A DNA stretch of 13,210 bases, taken from NCBI GenBank assembly GCA_025966255.1, contig JAOPVG010000099.1, positions 1 to 13,210 on the forward strand. Direction: 5' to 3'. The stretch comes from Jatrophihabitans sp. Its GTDB lineage: Bacteria; Actinomycetota; Actinomycetes; Mycobacteriales; Jatrophihabitantaceae. A model generated the notes under the pieces. The model was given only the letters and a program-made list of their open reading frames with translations. It made no database searches and had not been told where the DNA came from. The position numbers and the translations under genes are program-made. The stretch's first letter is position 1, and every line of letters starts with the position of its first letter. Below, one piece after another: positions 7,627 through 13,210 of this stretch.

Positions 7627-8349
7627 TCAGGCGGCTGCAGCGATTCGGTGGCGGTAGGCGTCGGCGAGTGCGTGGAGAGCGGTTCGGCAGTCCCCGGTGT
7701 ATGACGACCCGTGCATCAGCGCCAGGGTCCGCGGCGCGAGCGCGGCGAGGCGGTCAACCGTCGCCGGCGTGGTCGGCGCCAGGCTGGAGTAGGCGAACAT
7801 GTCCTCGGCCTGCTCGGAGGGTCCGAGAACGTCGCTGTGGACCAGCGCGGGTCCGTTCCCCAGATGGGTGAACAGGTCCCCGCAGAGCAGCGTCTGAGTG
7901 GTCTCCTCGAACAGCACCCGCGCGTCCCAGCCATGCGGTACATGCGGCGTGTCGAGATGACGCACGCGCATCCGGCCGAGCTCGATGACCTCGCCGTCGG
8001 CAAGGGGTCGGGGCGCGCGGTCAGCCAGGTGGTCGAGCGAGACCTGGCAGCCGCCCGCACCGTGGGCGATCTGCGACTCGGGCGCGACGCCAAGGAATTC
8101 GTTCATCGCGCCGCACTCGTCGGACTCGAGGTGCCCGAACGTGATCCAGCGCAGCCGCTCGACCGGGAGTACCTGCTCGATCGCCGCCCGGACATCAGGA
8201 AACATCGAGCGGTGCCCGGTGTGGAACAGCAGCGGCTCCTCGTCGGCGAGCAAGAACTGGTTGAAGGTGAGTCCGGTGGGGCCGATCTGCGGGACGAAGG
8301 TCGACAGCCGGTAGATCCCGGCCGCGATCTCCTCGATCGTGGTGGTCAT
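7627..8349 (-). CDS. Metallo-beta-lactamase-fold protein of the oxygen-binding diiron (ODP/flavodiiron-like) type
   Basis: A 240-residue protein resembling the diiron domain of flavodiiron proteins, but without a flavodoxin domain. The metal motif is GHLESDECG (72-80; His73, Glu75, Asp77), i.e. H-x-E-x-D rather than the H-x-H-x-D-H of hydrolases. The Glu is typical of iron-binding oxygen- or NO-reducing relatives. Further ligand candidates are His136 or His139 in DTPHVPHGWD, Asp158 in LCGDLF and His213 in LMHGSS. The ATG start (8349-8347) overlaps the TetR stop (ATGA), so the two are translationally coupled. A TTG start 24 nt further upstream (8373) is possible but less likely. It may sense or consume oxygen, NO or peroxide; xanthine dehydrogenase, and any urate oxidase, could generate such species. 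The metal type and role are inferred. Confidence 0.8.
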   Translation of the reverse strand: MTTTIEEIAAGIYRLSTFVPQIGPTGLTFNQFLLADEEPLLFHTGHRSMFPDVRAAIEQVLPVERLRWITFGHLESDECGAMNEFLGVAPESQIAHGAGGCQVSLDHLADRAPRPLADGEVIELGRMRVRHLDTPHVPHGWDARVLFEETTQTLLCGDLFTHLGNGPALVHSDVLGPSEQAEDMFAYSSLAPTTPATVDRLAALAPRTLALMHGSSYTGDCRTALHALADAYRHRIAAAA

Positions 8350-8966
8350 GTCGCGGTCCTCTCGGTGGCGCAATGGGCCAGGAACATCTCGGTGGCGCCG
8401 TCGACCAGTCGGCTCCAGCGCTCACCGCCGGGGTCATTGGAGATCTGCTGGTCGACGAGCCCCGTGGTGAGGGCCGTCCACAGATCGACGTGGCGTTCGT
8501 CGTGCACTCCGTTGAGCGCGAGCTGCTCGCGGACGACGTCGAGTGCGCGGATGGCCGGCTCGAAGGACTCCGCCGACGGGGAGAATCCCGGGACCGAATG
8601 CTGGAACAGCAACTGGTACCGCGGCACGTCGGAGATGCAGAAATCCATGAAGCGCTTCGTGCAGGCCAGCAGGCGCTCTCTCGGGTCGTCGGACTCGAAA
8701 GGCTGGACCGCGATCGCGGCGAAGGTCCGCGCGCCCTCGCCGAACATGGCGTCGAAGATGGCGTTCTTGGAGTCGAAGTAGGAGTACACGGTGGGCGTCG
8801 TGATGCCGGCGCGGCGGGCCAGCTCGCGGAGCGACAGTGCGGCCAGGCCCTCCGTACGGACCAGGTCCCAGGCGGCCGCCAGGATCGTCGCCCGCGCGGC
8901 GTCGCGGCGCGCGGTCCGCCAGTCGACTCTGGGAGATTCGTTCAACACAGTCACGAATACTTGCAC
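8346..8966 (-). CDS. TetR-family transcriptional regulator
   Basis: A DNA-binding repressor-type protein of up to 206 residues. The N-terminal helix-turn-helix is clear: LAALSLRELARRAGITTPTV (41-60) followed by YSYFDSKNAIFDAMF (61-75), the standard TetR arrangement. The remaining 130 residues are the ligand/dimer domain and give no hint of the inducer. The GTG at 8966 is the longest start and lacks a ribosome site; GTG at 8954 or 8948, or TTG at 8945, would also work. A TTGACG -35-like hexamer at 8985-8980 would place transcription near 8950, favouring a leaderless start at 8954 or 8948. The gene heads seven collinear genes and faces uraD divergently, so it may control both the allantoin arm and the urate arm, or only the diiron protein with which it overlaps by 4 nt. 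Confidence 0.9.
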   Translation of the reverse strand: MQVFVTVLNESPRVDWRTARRDAARATILAAAWDLVRTEGLAALSLRELARRAGITTPTVYSYFDSKNAIFDAMFGEGARTFAAIAVQPFESDDPRERLLACTKRFMDFCISDVPRYQLLFQHSVPGFSPSAESFEPAIRALDVVREQLALNGVHDERHVDLWTALTTGLVDQQISNDPGGERWSRLVDGATEMFLAHCATERTAT

Positions 8967-9024
8967 GGCGTATAAGAAACGTCAATGGATGTACAACTGC
9001 GAATCGTGCGTAGGGTCCGCGGTC
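8936..9024. promoter_or_regulatory. Divergent control region between tetR and uraD
   Basis: The tetR and uraD starts are only 58 nt apart (8967-9024), so both promoters and any operator must lie here. On the minus strand TTGACG (8985-8980) is a -35 candidate for tetR, with only a weak -10 (AAGTAT, 8962-8957). On the plus strand TATAAG (8971-8976) is a good -10 candidate for uraD without a clear -35. A dyad ATTCGT-N11-ACGAAT (8936-8941, 8953-8958) overlaps the first tetR codons and could be an operator. The assignments are pattern-based. Confidence 0.4.
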
Positions 9025-9534
9025 GTGGGCGAGGCACTTCTGCAGACGACCGCGTTCGACGCGCTGTCCGCACCGGCGGCCGAGGCGCTGCTGCGAGCGG
9101 CCTGCGCGAGCTCGGCGTGGATCGAGGCGATGGTGATCGGGCGTCCCTATGGATCGTTCGACGCGCTCGCCGCCCGGTCGGACGAGACCCTCGCCGGACT
9201 GACCTGGCCCGACCTCGAGGAGGCGCTGGCCGCCCATCCCCGCATCGGGGACCGCGCAGGCGGCGAGGATCGCGCGGCGACGTGGTCGCGCGAGGAACAG
9301 TCGGGAACGGGGGCCGCGCAGGCAGATGTCGCGGCGGCGTTGCGCGACGGGAACGTCGCGTACGAGCAGCGCTTCGGGCACATCTTCCTGATCTGCGCGA
9401 CCGGACGCACGGCCGAACAGCTGCTGACCGCGTTGCGTGAGCGGCTGGCCAATGACGACCCGGCCGAGCGTGAGGTGGTCCGCCGCGAACTGACCGCGAT
9501 TGTGCGGCTCCGTCTCGCGAAGACGCTCGAATGA
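9025..9534 (+). CDS. uraD: 2-oxo-4-hydroxy-4-carboxy-5-ureidoimidazoline (OHCU) decarboxylase
   Basis: Decarboxylates OHCU stereospecifically to S-allantoin, the last step of the urate-to-allantoin conversion. From GTG at 9025 the protein has 169 residues, the normal family size. Marks are AHPRIGD (70-76) with catalytic His71, SREEQSG (88-94), NVAYEQRFGHIFLICATGRT (110-129; the family FGhxFxxxatGrs segment) and a C-terminal helix in TAIVRLRLAKTL. The GTG follows GTAGGG (9010-9015) at a usable distance. An in-frame ATG at 8989 would add 12 residues (MYNCESC...) that do not look like the family. Longer readings run antisense through tetR and are rejected. The gene starts the rightward purine block. 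Its TGA overlaps an ATG (9531), which opens a mini-ORF leading towards uraH. Confidence 0.93.
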   Translation: MGEALLQTTAFDALSAPAAEALLRAACASSAWIEAMVIGRPYGSFDALAARSDETLAGLTWPDLEEALAAHPRIGDRAGGEDRAATWSREEQSGTGAAQADVAAALRDGNVAYEQRFGHIFLICATGRTAEQLLTALRERLANDDPAEREVVRRELTAIVRLRLAKTLE

Positions 9535-9631
9535 GCGCGCCGGACATGCCAGGGTGGTGCCCATGAGCGACGCTTGCGGAGCGACTTGGCGGCCCTGCGT
9601 CTCAGCCCGCCCGAACGGAGCGCGGGCATGA
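9531..9631 (+). other. Two mini-ORFs linked by ATGA overlaps between uraD and uraH
   Basis: The uraD stop shares ATGA (9531-9534) with an 11-codon ORF (MSAPDMPGWCP) that stops at 9564-9566. That stop shares ATGA (9563-9566) with a 22-codon ORF beginning MSDACGATWRP, which ends at 9629-9631. Its stop in turn shares ATGA (9628-9631) with the uraH start. The chain would let ribosomes pass from uraD to uraH by stepwise re-initiation. Whether the peptides are made or matter is unknown; the second lies in a repeat-like insertion, so the arrangement could be a by-product of it. Confidence 0.35.
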
Positions 9632-9634
9632 GCG
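9562..9634 (+). repeat. Short repeat-like insertion before uraH, bounded by CATGAGCG direct repeats
   Basis: CATGAGCG occurs at 9562-9569 and again at 9627-9634, the second copy containing the uraH start codon. The 57 bases between include GCTTGCGGAGCG (9572-9583) and CCCGAACGGAG (9610-9620), both found in the same order in the N-terminal extension of the xanthine dehydrogenase large subunit gene (12693-12705 with one extra G, and 12736-12746). A stem GCCCGC/GCGGGC (9605-9610 with 9622-9627) abuts the uraH ATG and holds the probable ribosome site ACGGAG (9615-9620) in its loop. A small mobile or dispersed element with target duplication is the inference. Confidence 0.45.
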
Positions 9635-9948
9635 TGTCCACGCATGTGCTCGACGCGGTGACCGGGCGTCCGGCCGCAGGTGTCGGCGTCCGGCTCGAAC
9701 GCCGGACCGGCCAGGGTTGGGACGAGATGACCGCCCGCAGCACCGACGACGACGGCCGGGTCGCTGACCTCGCGGCCGTCGCCGACGCCGGCGTGTATCG
9801 CCTGCACTTCGACGTCGAGGGCTACCTCGGCGCGGACGCGTTCTATCCGGAAGTCGCGGTGACGTTCCGGATCTCCGACGCCGACGCGCACCACCACGTT
9901 CCCCTGGTGCTCAGTCCGTTCGCCTACTCGACCTATCGCGGCTCATGA
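9628..9948 (+). CDS. uraH: 5-hydroxyisourate hydrolase (transthyretin-like)
   Basis: Hydrolyses 5-hydroxyisourate, the product of urate oxidation, to OHCU, which UraD then decarboxylates. It has 106 residues, the standard size, probably forming a homotetramer. Marks are the N-terminal STHVLDAVTGRPA (4-16) with catalytic His6, Arg44 in DDGRV, HHHVPLVLSP (88-97) with His90, and the C-terminal YRGS tetrapeptide (103-106) that separates hydrolases from true transthyretins. The ATG at 9628 gives exactly the conserved N terminus; an in-frame TTG at 9574 would add 18 residues encoded by the repeat-like insertion and is rejected. The ribosome site ACGGAG lies 7 nt upstream in a possible hairpin loop. 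Its stop overlaps the next start (ATGA, 9945-9948). No signal peptide is present, so it is cytoplasmic. Confidence 0.95.
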   Translation: MSVSTHVLDAVTGRPAAGVGVRLERRTGQGWDEMTARSTDDDGRVADLAAVADAGVYRLHFDVEGYLGADAFYPEVAVTFRISDADAHHHVPLVLSPFAYSTYRGS

Positions 9949-11288
9949 CCACGGTCCTCGAAGGCGCGTACCTGGCCACCGTCGACGCGTCCGGCACCGA
10001 GCACCAGACCGGGCACGTGGTCGTGCAGGACGGCCGGATCGCCGCCGTCGGGGCGGGACCAGCGCCGGCTTTCGACCGGGCGGTGCGCGTCGACGCGTCC
10101 GGCCTGCTCGTCACGCCCGGGCTCGTCAACAGTCACCACCACCTCTACCAATGGATCACCCGCGGCTACGCCACCGACGACACGCTGTTCGGCTGGCTGA
10201 CCACGCTCTACCCGATCTGGGCCCGGTTGACGGCCGACCTCGTCCGCGACTCGGCCGCGGCCAACCTCGCGTGGCTGGCCCTGACCGGCTGCACGACGTC
10301 GATGGATCACCACTACGTGTTCCCGTCCGGCGTCGGCGATCTGCTCGAGGCCGAGATCCTGGCCGCCGGCGAGATCGGCCTCCGCTTCCACCCGACGCGC
10401 GGTTCGATGAACCTCGGCCAGTCGCAGGGCGGGCTGCCGCCGGACTCCGTGGTCGAGAGCCACGACGCGATCCTCGAGGCCACCGGCGCCGCCATCGACC
10501 GCTGGCACGATCCGGCACCGGACTCGATGGTGCGCGTCGCCGTGGCACCGTGCTCGCCGTTCTCGGTGACCGAGGAGCTGATGCGCGATTGCGCGTCCCT
10601 CGCGCGGGAGAAGGGCGTGCGGTTGCACACCCACCTCGCCGAGACCGACGACGAAGAGGCGTTCTGTCAGGAGAAGTACGGACGGACGCCGACCGAGTAC
10701 GCCGAAGATCTCGGCTGGCTCGGTCCGGACGTGTGGATGGCGCACTGCGTGCACCTCTCGCGGGCGGCCATCAAGCGGTTCGGAGCCACTGGGACGGGCG
10801 TGGCGCACTGCCCCACGTCGAACGGCCGGCTCGGCGCGGGGCTCGCGCCGGTGCGCGCGTTGCTCGACGCCGGAACGCCGGTGGGCCTCGGGGTGGACGG
10901 CTCGGCCTCCAACGAATCGGGCCGGATGATCGACGAGCTGCACCAGGCGCTGCTGGTGGCGCGCTACCAGAGCGGACCGTTGGCCCTGAGCGCGCGCGAG
11001 TCGCTGCGCATGGCGACGATGGGCGGCGCGCGCTGTCTTGGCCGCGACGCCGAGCTCGGCTCCATCGAGGTCGGCAAGCTCGCCGACCTGGCGCTGTGGC
11101 AGGTGGGCGATCTCCCGGGTGCAGGGATCGAGGATCCAGTGATCACGCTGGTCTTCGGCGCCCCGTCCCTGCAGCATCTGTTCGTGGGCGGACGACAGGT
11201 GGTGGCCGGCGGTGTGTTGCTGACGGCCGACACCGCGGTTCTCGCCGCACGGGCCGCGGCGGCGAGCGTGCGGATTGCCGGCCGGTGA
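9945..11288 (+). CDS. 8-oxoguanine deaminase / guanine-deaminase-type amidohydrolase
   Basis: A metal-dependent aminohydrolase of the amidohydrolase superfamily, 447 residues. The metal site is complete: NSHHHLYQW (62-70; H-x-H at 64 and 66), HTHLAETDDEE (228-238; metal His230, general acid Glu233), AHCVHL (266-271) and GVDGSASNES (316-325; Asp318). The HHHLYQ and VDGSASN segments resemble 8-oxoguanine deaminase (EC 3.5.4.32, the Pseudomonas Pa0142 group), which converts 8-oxoguanine to urate. A guanine deaminase making xanthine would fit the context equally well, since xanthine dehydrogenase lies next to it. Related cytosine and isoguanine deaminases cannot be excluded. The start overlaps uraH (ATGA), and its TGA shares one base with the ATG of the next gene (TGATG), so it is inside a tightly coupled operon. 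Confidence 0.85.
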   Translation: MTTVLEGAYLATVDASGTEHQTGHVVVQDGRIAAVGAGPAPAFDRAVRVDASGLLVTPGLVNSHHHLYQWITRGYATDDTLFGWLTTLYPIWARLTADLVRDSAAANLAWLALTGCTTSMDHHYVFPSGVGDLLEAEILAAGEIGLRFHPTRGSMNLGQSQGGLPPDSVVESHDAILEATGAAIDRWHDPAPDSMVRVAVAPCSPFSVTEELMRDCASLAREKGVRLHTHLAETDDEEAFCQEKYGRTPTEYAEDLGWLGPDVWMAHCVHLSRAAIKRFGATGTGVAHCPTSNGRLGAGLAPVRALLDAGTPVGLGVDGSASNESGRMIDELHQALLVARYQSGPLALSARESLRMATMGGARCLGRDAELGSIEVGKLADLALWQVGDLPGAGIEDPVITLVFGAPSLQHLFVGGRQVVAGGVLLTADTAVLAARAAAASVRIAGR

Positions 11289-12160
11289 TGGACTTCCTCT
11301 ACGCCCGCTCCTGGGACGAAGCCCTCGCCGCGAAGGCGGACCGGCCCGACGCCGTGCCCATCAGCGGCGGCACCGACCTGATGGTCGACATCAACTTCGA
11401 TCGTCGGCGCCCGGCCGCGCTGCTCGACCTCAACGGGATCGACGAGCTCACCGCCTGGGAACGCGTGGACGGACACCTGCGCATCGGCGCCGCCGTGCCG
11501 TACACGCGGATCATCGCCGAGCTCGGTGGGCTCGTCCCTGGTCTGGCCATCGCCTCGCGCACGGTCGGCTCGCCGCAGATCCGCAACCGCGGCACGCTGG
11601 CCGGCAATCTCGCCACCGCGTCGCCGGCGGGGGATGCGCTGCCACCGCTGGTGGTGGCCGATGCCTCGGTGGAGATCGCGTCGACGCGGGGAGCGCGCAC
11701 CGTCGCCGTCCCCGACTTCTTCCTCGGACCTAAGCGCAGCGTGCTCGAGCCGGATGAGCTGATCCGCGCCGTGCTCGTGCCGATTGCAGATGGACCGGAG
11801 CAGTTCGCGAAGGTCGGGACGCGCAACGCGATGGTGATCTCGGTGTGCTCGTTCGCGTTGGCGCTGCATCCGGACCGGCGCAGGGTGGCCGGCTGTATCG
11901 GCTCGGCCGGCCCGACGGTGTTGCCGACGCCGGACGCCGAGCAGTTCCTCGAGGGCGAGCTCGCCGAACGGGGACTGTGGGAATCGCGCGGCGAACTCGA
12001 CGACGCCGTGGCGACGCGCTTCGGCGAACTGGCCGGCGCGCACGCGCGGCCGATCGACGACGTGCGTGGCACCGCCGACTACCGCCGGCACGCGGTCGGC
12101 GTCCTGGCCCGACGGACGTTGCGCTGGACGTGGGACGAGTACCGGGGAGGGCACCGATGA
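11288..12160 (+). CDS. xdhB: Xanthine dehydrogenase, FAD-binding subunit
   Basis: The medium subunit of the molybdenum hydroxylase; it binds FAD and passes electrons from the 2Fe-2S centres to NAD+ or another acceptor. It has 290 residues. The two FAD-binding signatures are intact: PISGGTDLMVDIN (24-36) and TVGSPQIRNRGTLAGNLATA (92-111), followed by SPAGDALPPL (112-121). The C-terminal CO-dehydrogenase-flavoprotein-like domain is present (about 185-285). Members of this superfamily also oxidise CO, nicotinate or aldehydes, so xanthine/hypoxanthine is assigned from the neighbouring urate and allantoin genes. The ATG at 11288 overlaps the previous stop by one base, and an in-frame GTG sits directly before it. 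The end overlaps the 2Fe-2S gene (ATGA, 12157-12160). The symbol follows E. coli usage (A molybdenum, B FAD, C iron-sulfur). Confidence 0.93.
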   Translation: MDFLYARSWDEALAAKADRPDAVPISGGTDLMVDINFDRRRPAALLDLNGIDELTAWERVDGHLRIGAAVPYTRIIAELGGLVPGLAIASRTVGSPQIRNRGTLAGNLATASPAGDALPPLVVADASVEIASTRGARTVAVPDFFLGPKRSVLEPDELIRAVLVPIADGPEQFAKVGTRNAMVISVCSFALALHPDRRRVAGCIGSAGPTVLPTPDAEQFLEGELAERGLWESRGELDDAVATRFGELAGAHARPIDDVRGTADYRRHAVGVLARRTLRWTWDEYRGGHR

Positions 12161-12630
12161 GGCTGACGTTCGAGGTCAACGGCGTCCGGCAGGAGGCCGA
12201 CGACGTGTGGCCGGGCGAAAGCCTGCTGTACGTCCTGCGCGAGCGGATGGGCCTGCCCGGTACCAAGAACGCGTGCGAGCAGGGCGAGTGCGGCTCCTGC
12301 TCGGTGTACCTGGACGGCGCGCTGGTCTGCGCCTGCCTCGTCGCCGCGCCCCAGGCCCAGGGCCGCACTGTGCGCACGGTCGAAGGCCTGGCCGGCGCCG
12401 ACGGCGGACTCGACCCGATCCAGCAGGCGTTCCTCGACACCGGCGCCGTGCAGTGCGGCTTCTGCACGCCCGGATTGATCGTCACGACCCACGACCTGCT
12501 CGAACGCAATCCCGCGCCCGCCGACGTCGAGATCCGCGAGGCCCTGGCCGGCAACCTCTGCCGCTGCACCGGCTACGAGAAGATCCTCGACGCCGTCCGC
12601 CTGGCCGCCGACCGGAAGGCCGGCCGGTGA
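12157..12630 (+). CDS. xdhC: Xanthine dehydrogenase, 2Fe-2S subunit
   Basis: The small subunit, 157 residues, carrying both 2Fe-2S clusters that link the molybdenum site to FAD. The N-terminal plant-ferredoxin-like cluster has Cys40, Cys45 and Cys48 in CEQGECGSC, with Cys60 (LVCACL) the likely fourth ligand; Cys58 is an extra nearby cysteine. The C-terminal helical domain has Cys100 and Cys103 in VQCGFCTPG, and Cys135 and Cys137 in NLCRCTGY, the standard second cluster. Nothing is missing. The start ATG (12157) overlaps the FAD-subunit stop, and the stop TGA overlaps the GTG of the large-subunit gene (GTGA, 12627-12630), so the three subunits are translationally linked. The order FAD, Fe-S, Mo matches many bacterial three-subunit molybdenum hydroxylases. 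Confidence 0.96.
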   Translation: MRLTFEVNGVRQEADDVWPGESLLYVLRERMGLPGTKNACEQGECGSCSVYLDGALVCACLVAAPQAQGRTVRTVEGLAGADGGLDPIQQAFLDTGAVQCGFCTPGLIVTTHDLLERNPAPADVEIREALAGNLCRCTGYEKILDAVRLAADRKAGR

Positions 12631-13210
12631 AGCCTCGGTCCAGTGACCACGAACGCGATGAGCGTTCGCGCGAAGGGCCGACCGCGGCGCGAGCTTGCGG
12701 GAGCGCCGAAGGCGCGCTGCGGGTCGCCGGATCGACCCGAACGGAGAGATCCGCGCCCGGCGGAATAGGTAGCAGCCCCTTGCGGCCCGACGGGACACCC
12801 AAGGTCACCGGCGACTTCGCCTACTCCTCCGACCTCTGGATGGACGACATGCTGTGGGGCGTCACGCTGCGCAGCCCGCACCCGCGCGCTCGGATCCGCA
12901 GCGTCGACATCGGCGCCGCGCTGGCCACGGCCGGCGTGACCGCTGTCCTCACGCACGAGGACGTCCCGGGCAACAAGCACTTTGGCCTCGAGATCGCCGA
13001 CCAACCCGTCCTTGCCATCGACCAGGTGCGCTACACCGGCGAGCCGGTGGCCATCGTCGCCGCCGACCATCCCGAGACGGCGCGACGAGCCGCGGCGAAG
13101 ATCGTCGTCGACTACGAGGTGCTCGATCCCATCACCGACAGCCGCGCCGCGATGTCGCCCGACTCACCCCTCGTGCACGCGACACCCACGCAGGACCACT
13201 ACCCCGGCGG
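12627..13210 (+). CDS. xdhA: Xanthine dehydrogenase, molybdopterin-binding large subunit (3' end outside window)
   Basis: The first 194 codons of the catalytic subunit, which hydroxylates xanthine/hypoxanthine at the molybdenum cofactor. The family sequence begins at about residue 47 with IGSSPLRPDGTPKVTGDFAY, followed by SSDLWMDDMLWGVTLRSPHP and the N-terminal a/b-hammerhead domain (VLTHEDVPGNKHFG, VRYTGEPVAIVAADHPETAR). The frame is still open at the window edge, so the molybdenum-cofactor domains are not seen. The GTG start at 12627 overlaps the preceding stop (GTGA) and has GGAAGG (12614-12619) at a good distance. This start gives about 45 charged, Arg-rich residues before the homologous part, encoded by a hairpin-rich segment; most relatives have only a few. 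The next plausible start, TTG at 12780, would cut into the conserved SPLRPDG. The family call is firm, substrate from context. Confidence 0.92.
   Translation, partial: MKPRSSDHERDERSREGPTAARACGSAEGALRVAGSTRTERSAPGGIGSSPLRPDGTPKVTGDFAYSSDLWMDDMLWGVTLRSPHPRARIRSVDIGAALATAGVTAVLTHEDVPGNKHFGLEIADQPVLAIDQVRYTGEPVAIVAADHPETARRAAAKIVVDYEVLDPITDSRAAMSPDSPLVHATPTQDHYPG
12640..12762 (+). repeat. Hairpin-rich segment read in frame at the start of xdhA
   Basis: Three compact inverted repeats lie in about 90 bases. They are CGAACGC-GATGA-GCGTTCG (12650-12668), GCGCC-GAA-GGCGC (12703-12715) and CGGGTCG-CCGGAT-CGACCCG (12720-12739). The segment shares ATGAGCG, GCTTGCGG(G)AGCG and the 11-base CCCGAACGGAG, in the same order and orientation, with the sequence just before uraH. 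It is open in the xdhA frame and adds about 40 residues absent from the expected family N terminus. A dispersed palindromic element inserted at a gene start is the inference; no target duplication is obvious here. Confidence 0.5.

Noticed and set aside
5579..7657. Plus-strand open frame of 692 codons antisense to allB and the VOC gene
   Set aside because: The same GC-shadow effect; it crosses several real gene boundaries and has no recognisable domain.
8350..8373. Upstream TTG start for the diiron MBL protein
   Set aside because: The ATG at 8349 has a ribosome site (GAGAGG) and an ATGA overlap with tetR; the extra residues (MRHREDRD) are not family-like.
8791..9024. Longer uraD reading reaching back through tetR
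   Set aside because: It would be antisense to the helix-turn-helix coding region of tetR; family homology starts only after 9025.
9574..9627. TTG start giving an 18-residue extension to UraH
   Set aside because: 5-hydroxyisourate hydrolases start at about MSVSTHVLD; the extension is encoded by the repeat-like insertion.
8434..9897. Minus-strand open frame of 487 codons across the tetR-uraD-uraH region
   Set aside because: Antisense to uraD and uraH and in an alternate frame of tetR; Arg/Pro-rich with no motif.
10151..12160. Plus-strand open frame of 669 codons whose end is the FAD subunit
   Set aside because: Only the part from 11288 matches a protein family. The upstream part is an alternate frame of the deaminase gene, so this is not a fusion protein.
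1..13210. CRISPR arrays, tRNA or rRNA genes, complete insertion sequences
   Set aside because: No regularly spaced repeats, no tRNA-like cloverleaf noticed and no transposase-like protein on either strand.

Overview
The window is high-GC DNA (strong G/C third-position bias, many GTG starts, 1-4 nt gene overlaps) and looks like a chromosomal segment of an actinomycete (Actinomycetota); the genus cannot be told from the sequence alone. Gene density is very high and no gap exceeds about 110 bases. I see no tRNA, rRNA, CRISPR array, IS element or phage gene.

Layout. (1) 1-560, plus strand: the 3' end of an acyl-CoA dehydrogenase gene with the extra C-terminal domain of the FadE5-like class, followed by a perfect 19-bp hairpin (575-619) that probably ends transcription from both sides. 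(2) 663-1769, minus strand: a Cas4/AddB-like PD-(D/E)XK (RecB-like) protein that keeps the four iron-sulfur cysteines but seems to have lost the nuclease D-x-K. (3) 1880-8966, minus strand: seven genes in one direction with gaps of no more than 72 nt. In transcription order they are a TetR regulator, a diiron-type metallo-beta-lactamase-fold protein, a VOC/glyoxalase-fold protein, allantoinase (allB), allantoicase (alc), malate synthase (aceB) and a CitE/HpcH-like TIM-barrel protein (DUF6986 type). (4) 9025 to the end, plus strand and divergent: OHCU decarboxylase (uraD), 5-hydroxyisourate hydrolase (uraH), an 8-oxoguanine/guanine-deaminase-type amidohydrolase, and the FAD, 2Fe-2S and molybdopterin (partial, runs off the end) subunits of xanthine dehydrogenase.

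Together blocks 3 and 4 form a purine-degradation locus. The deaminase and xanthine dehydrogenase produce urate. UraH and UraD turn 5-hydroxyisourate into S-allantoin. AllB and Alc open allantoin to ureidoglycolate and urea, and malate synthase feeds the resulting glyoxylate into central metabolism. Two steps have no recognisable enzyme here: urate oxidase and ureidoglycolate lyase. The TetR gene sits at the divergent junction (8967-9024), where it could control both arms.

The most unusual features are two related short, hairpin-rich sequences at gene starts. One lies just before uraH, between two copies of CATGAGCG. The other is read in frame as an extra stretch of about 40 residues at the N terminus of the xanthine dehydrogenase large subunit. 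The uraD-uraH junction also shows three successive ATGA stop/start overlaps joined by two mini-ORFs. The CitE-like protein coupled to malate synthase and the degenerate RecB-like protein are the best candidates for undescribed biochemistry.
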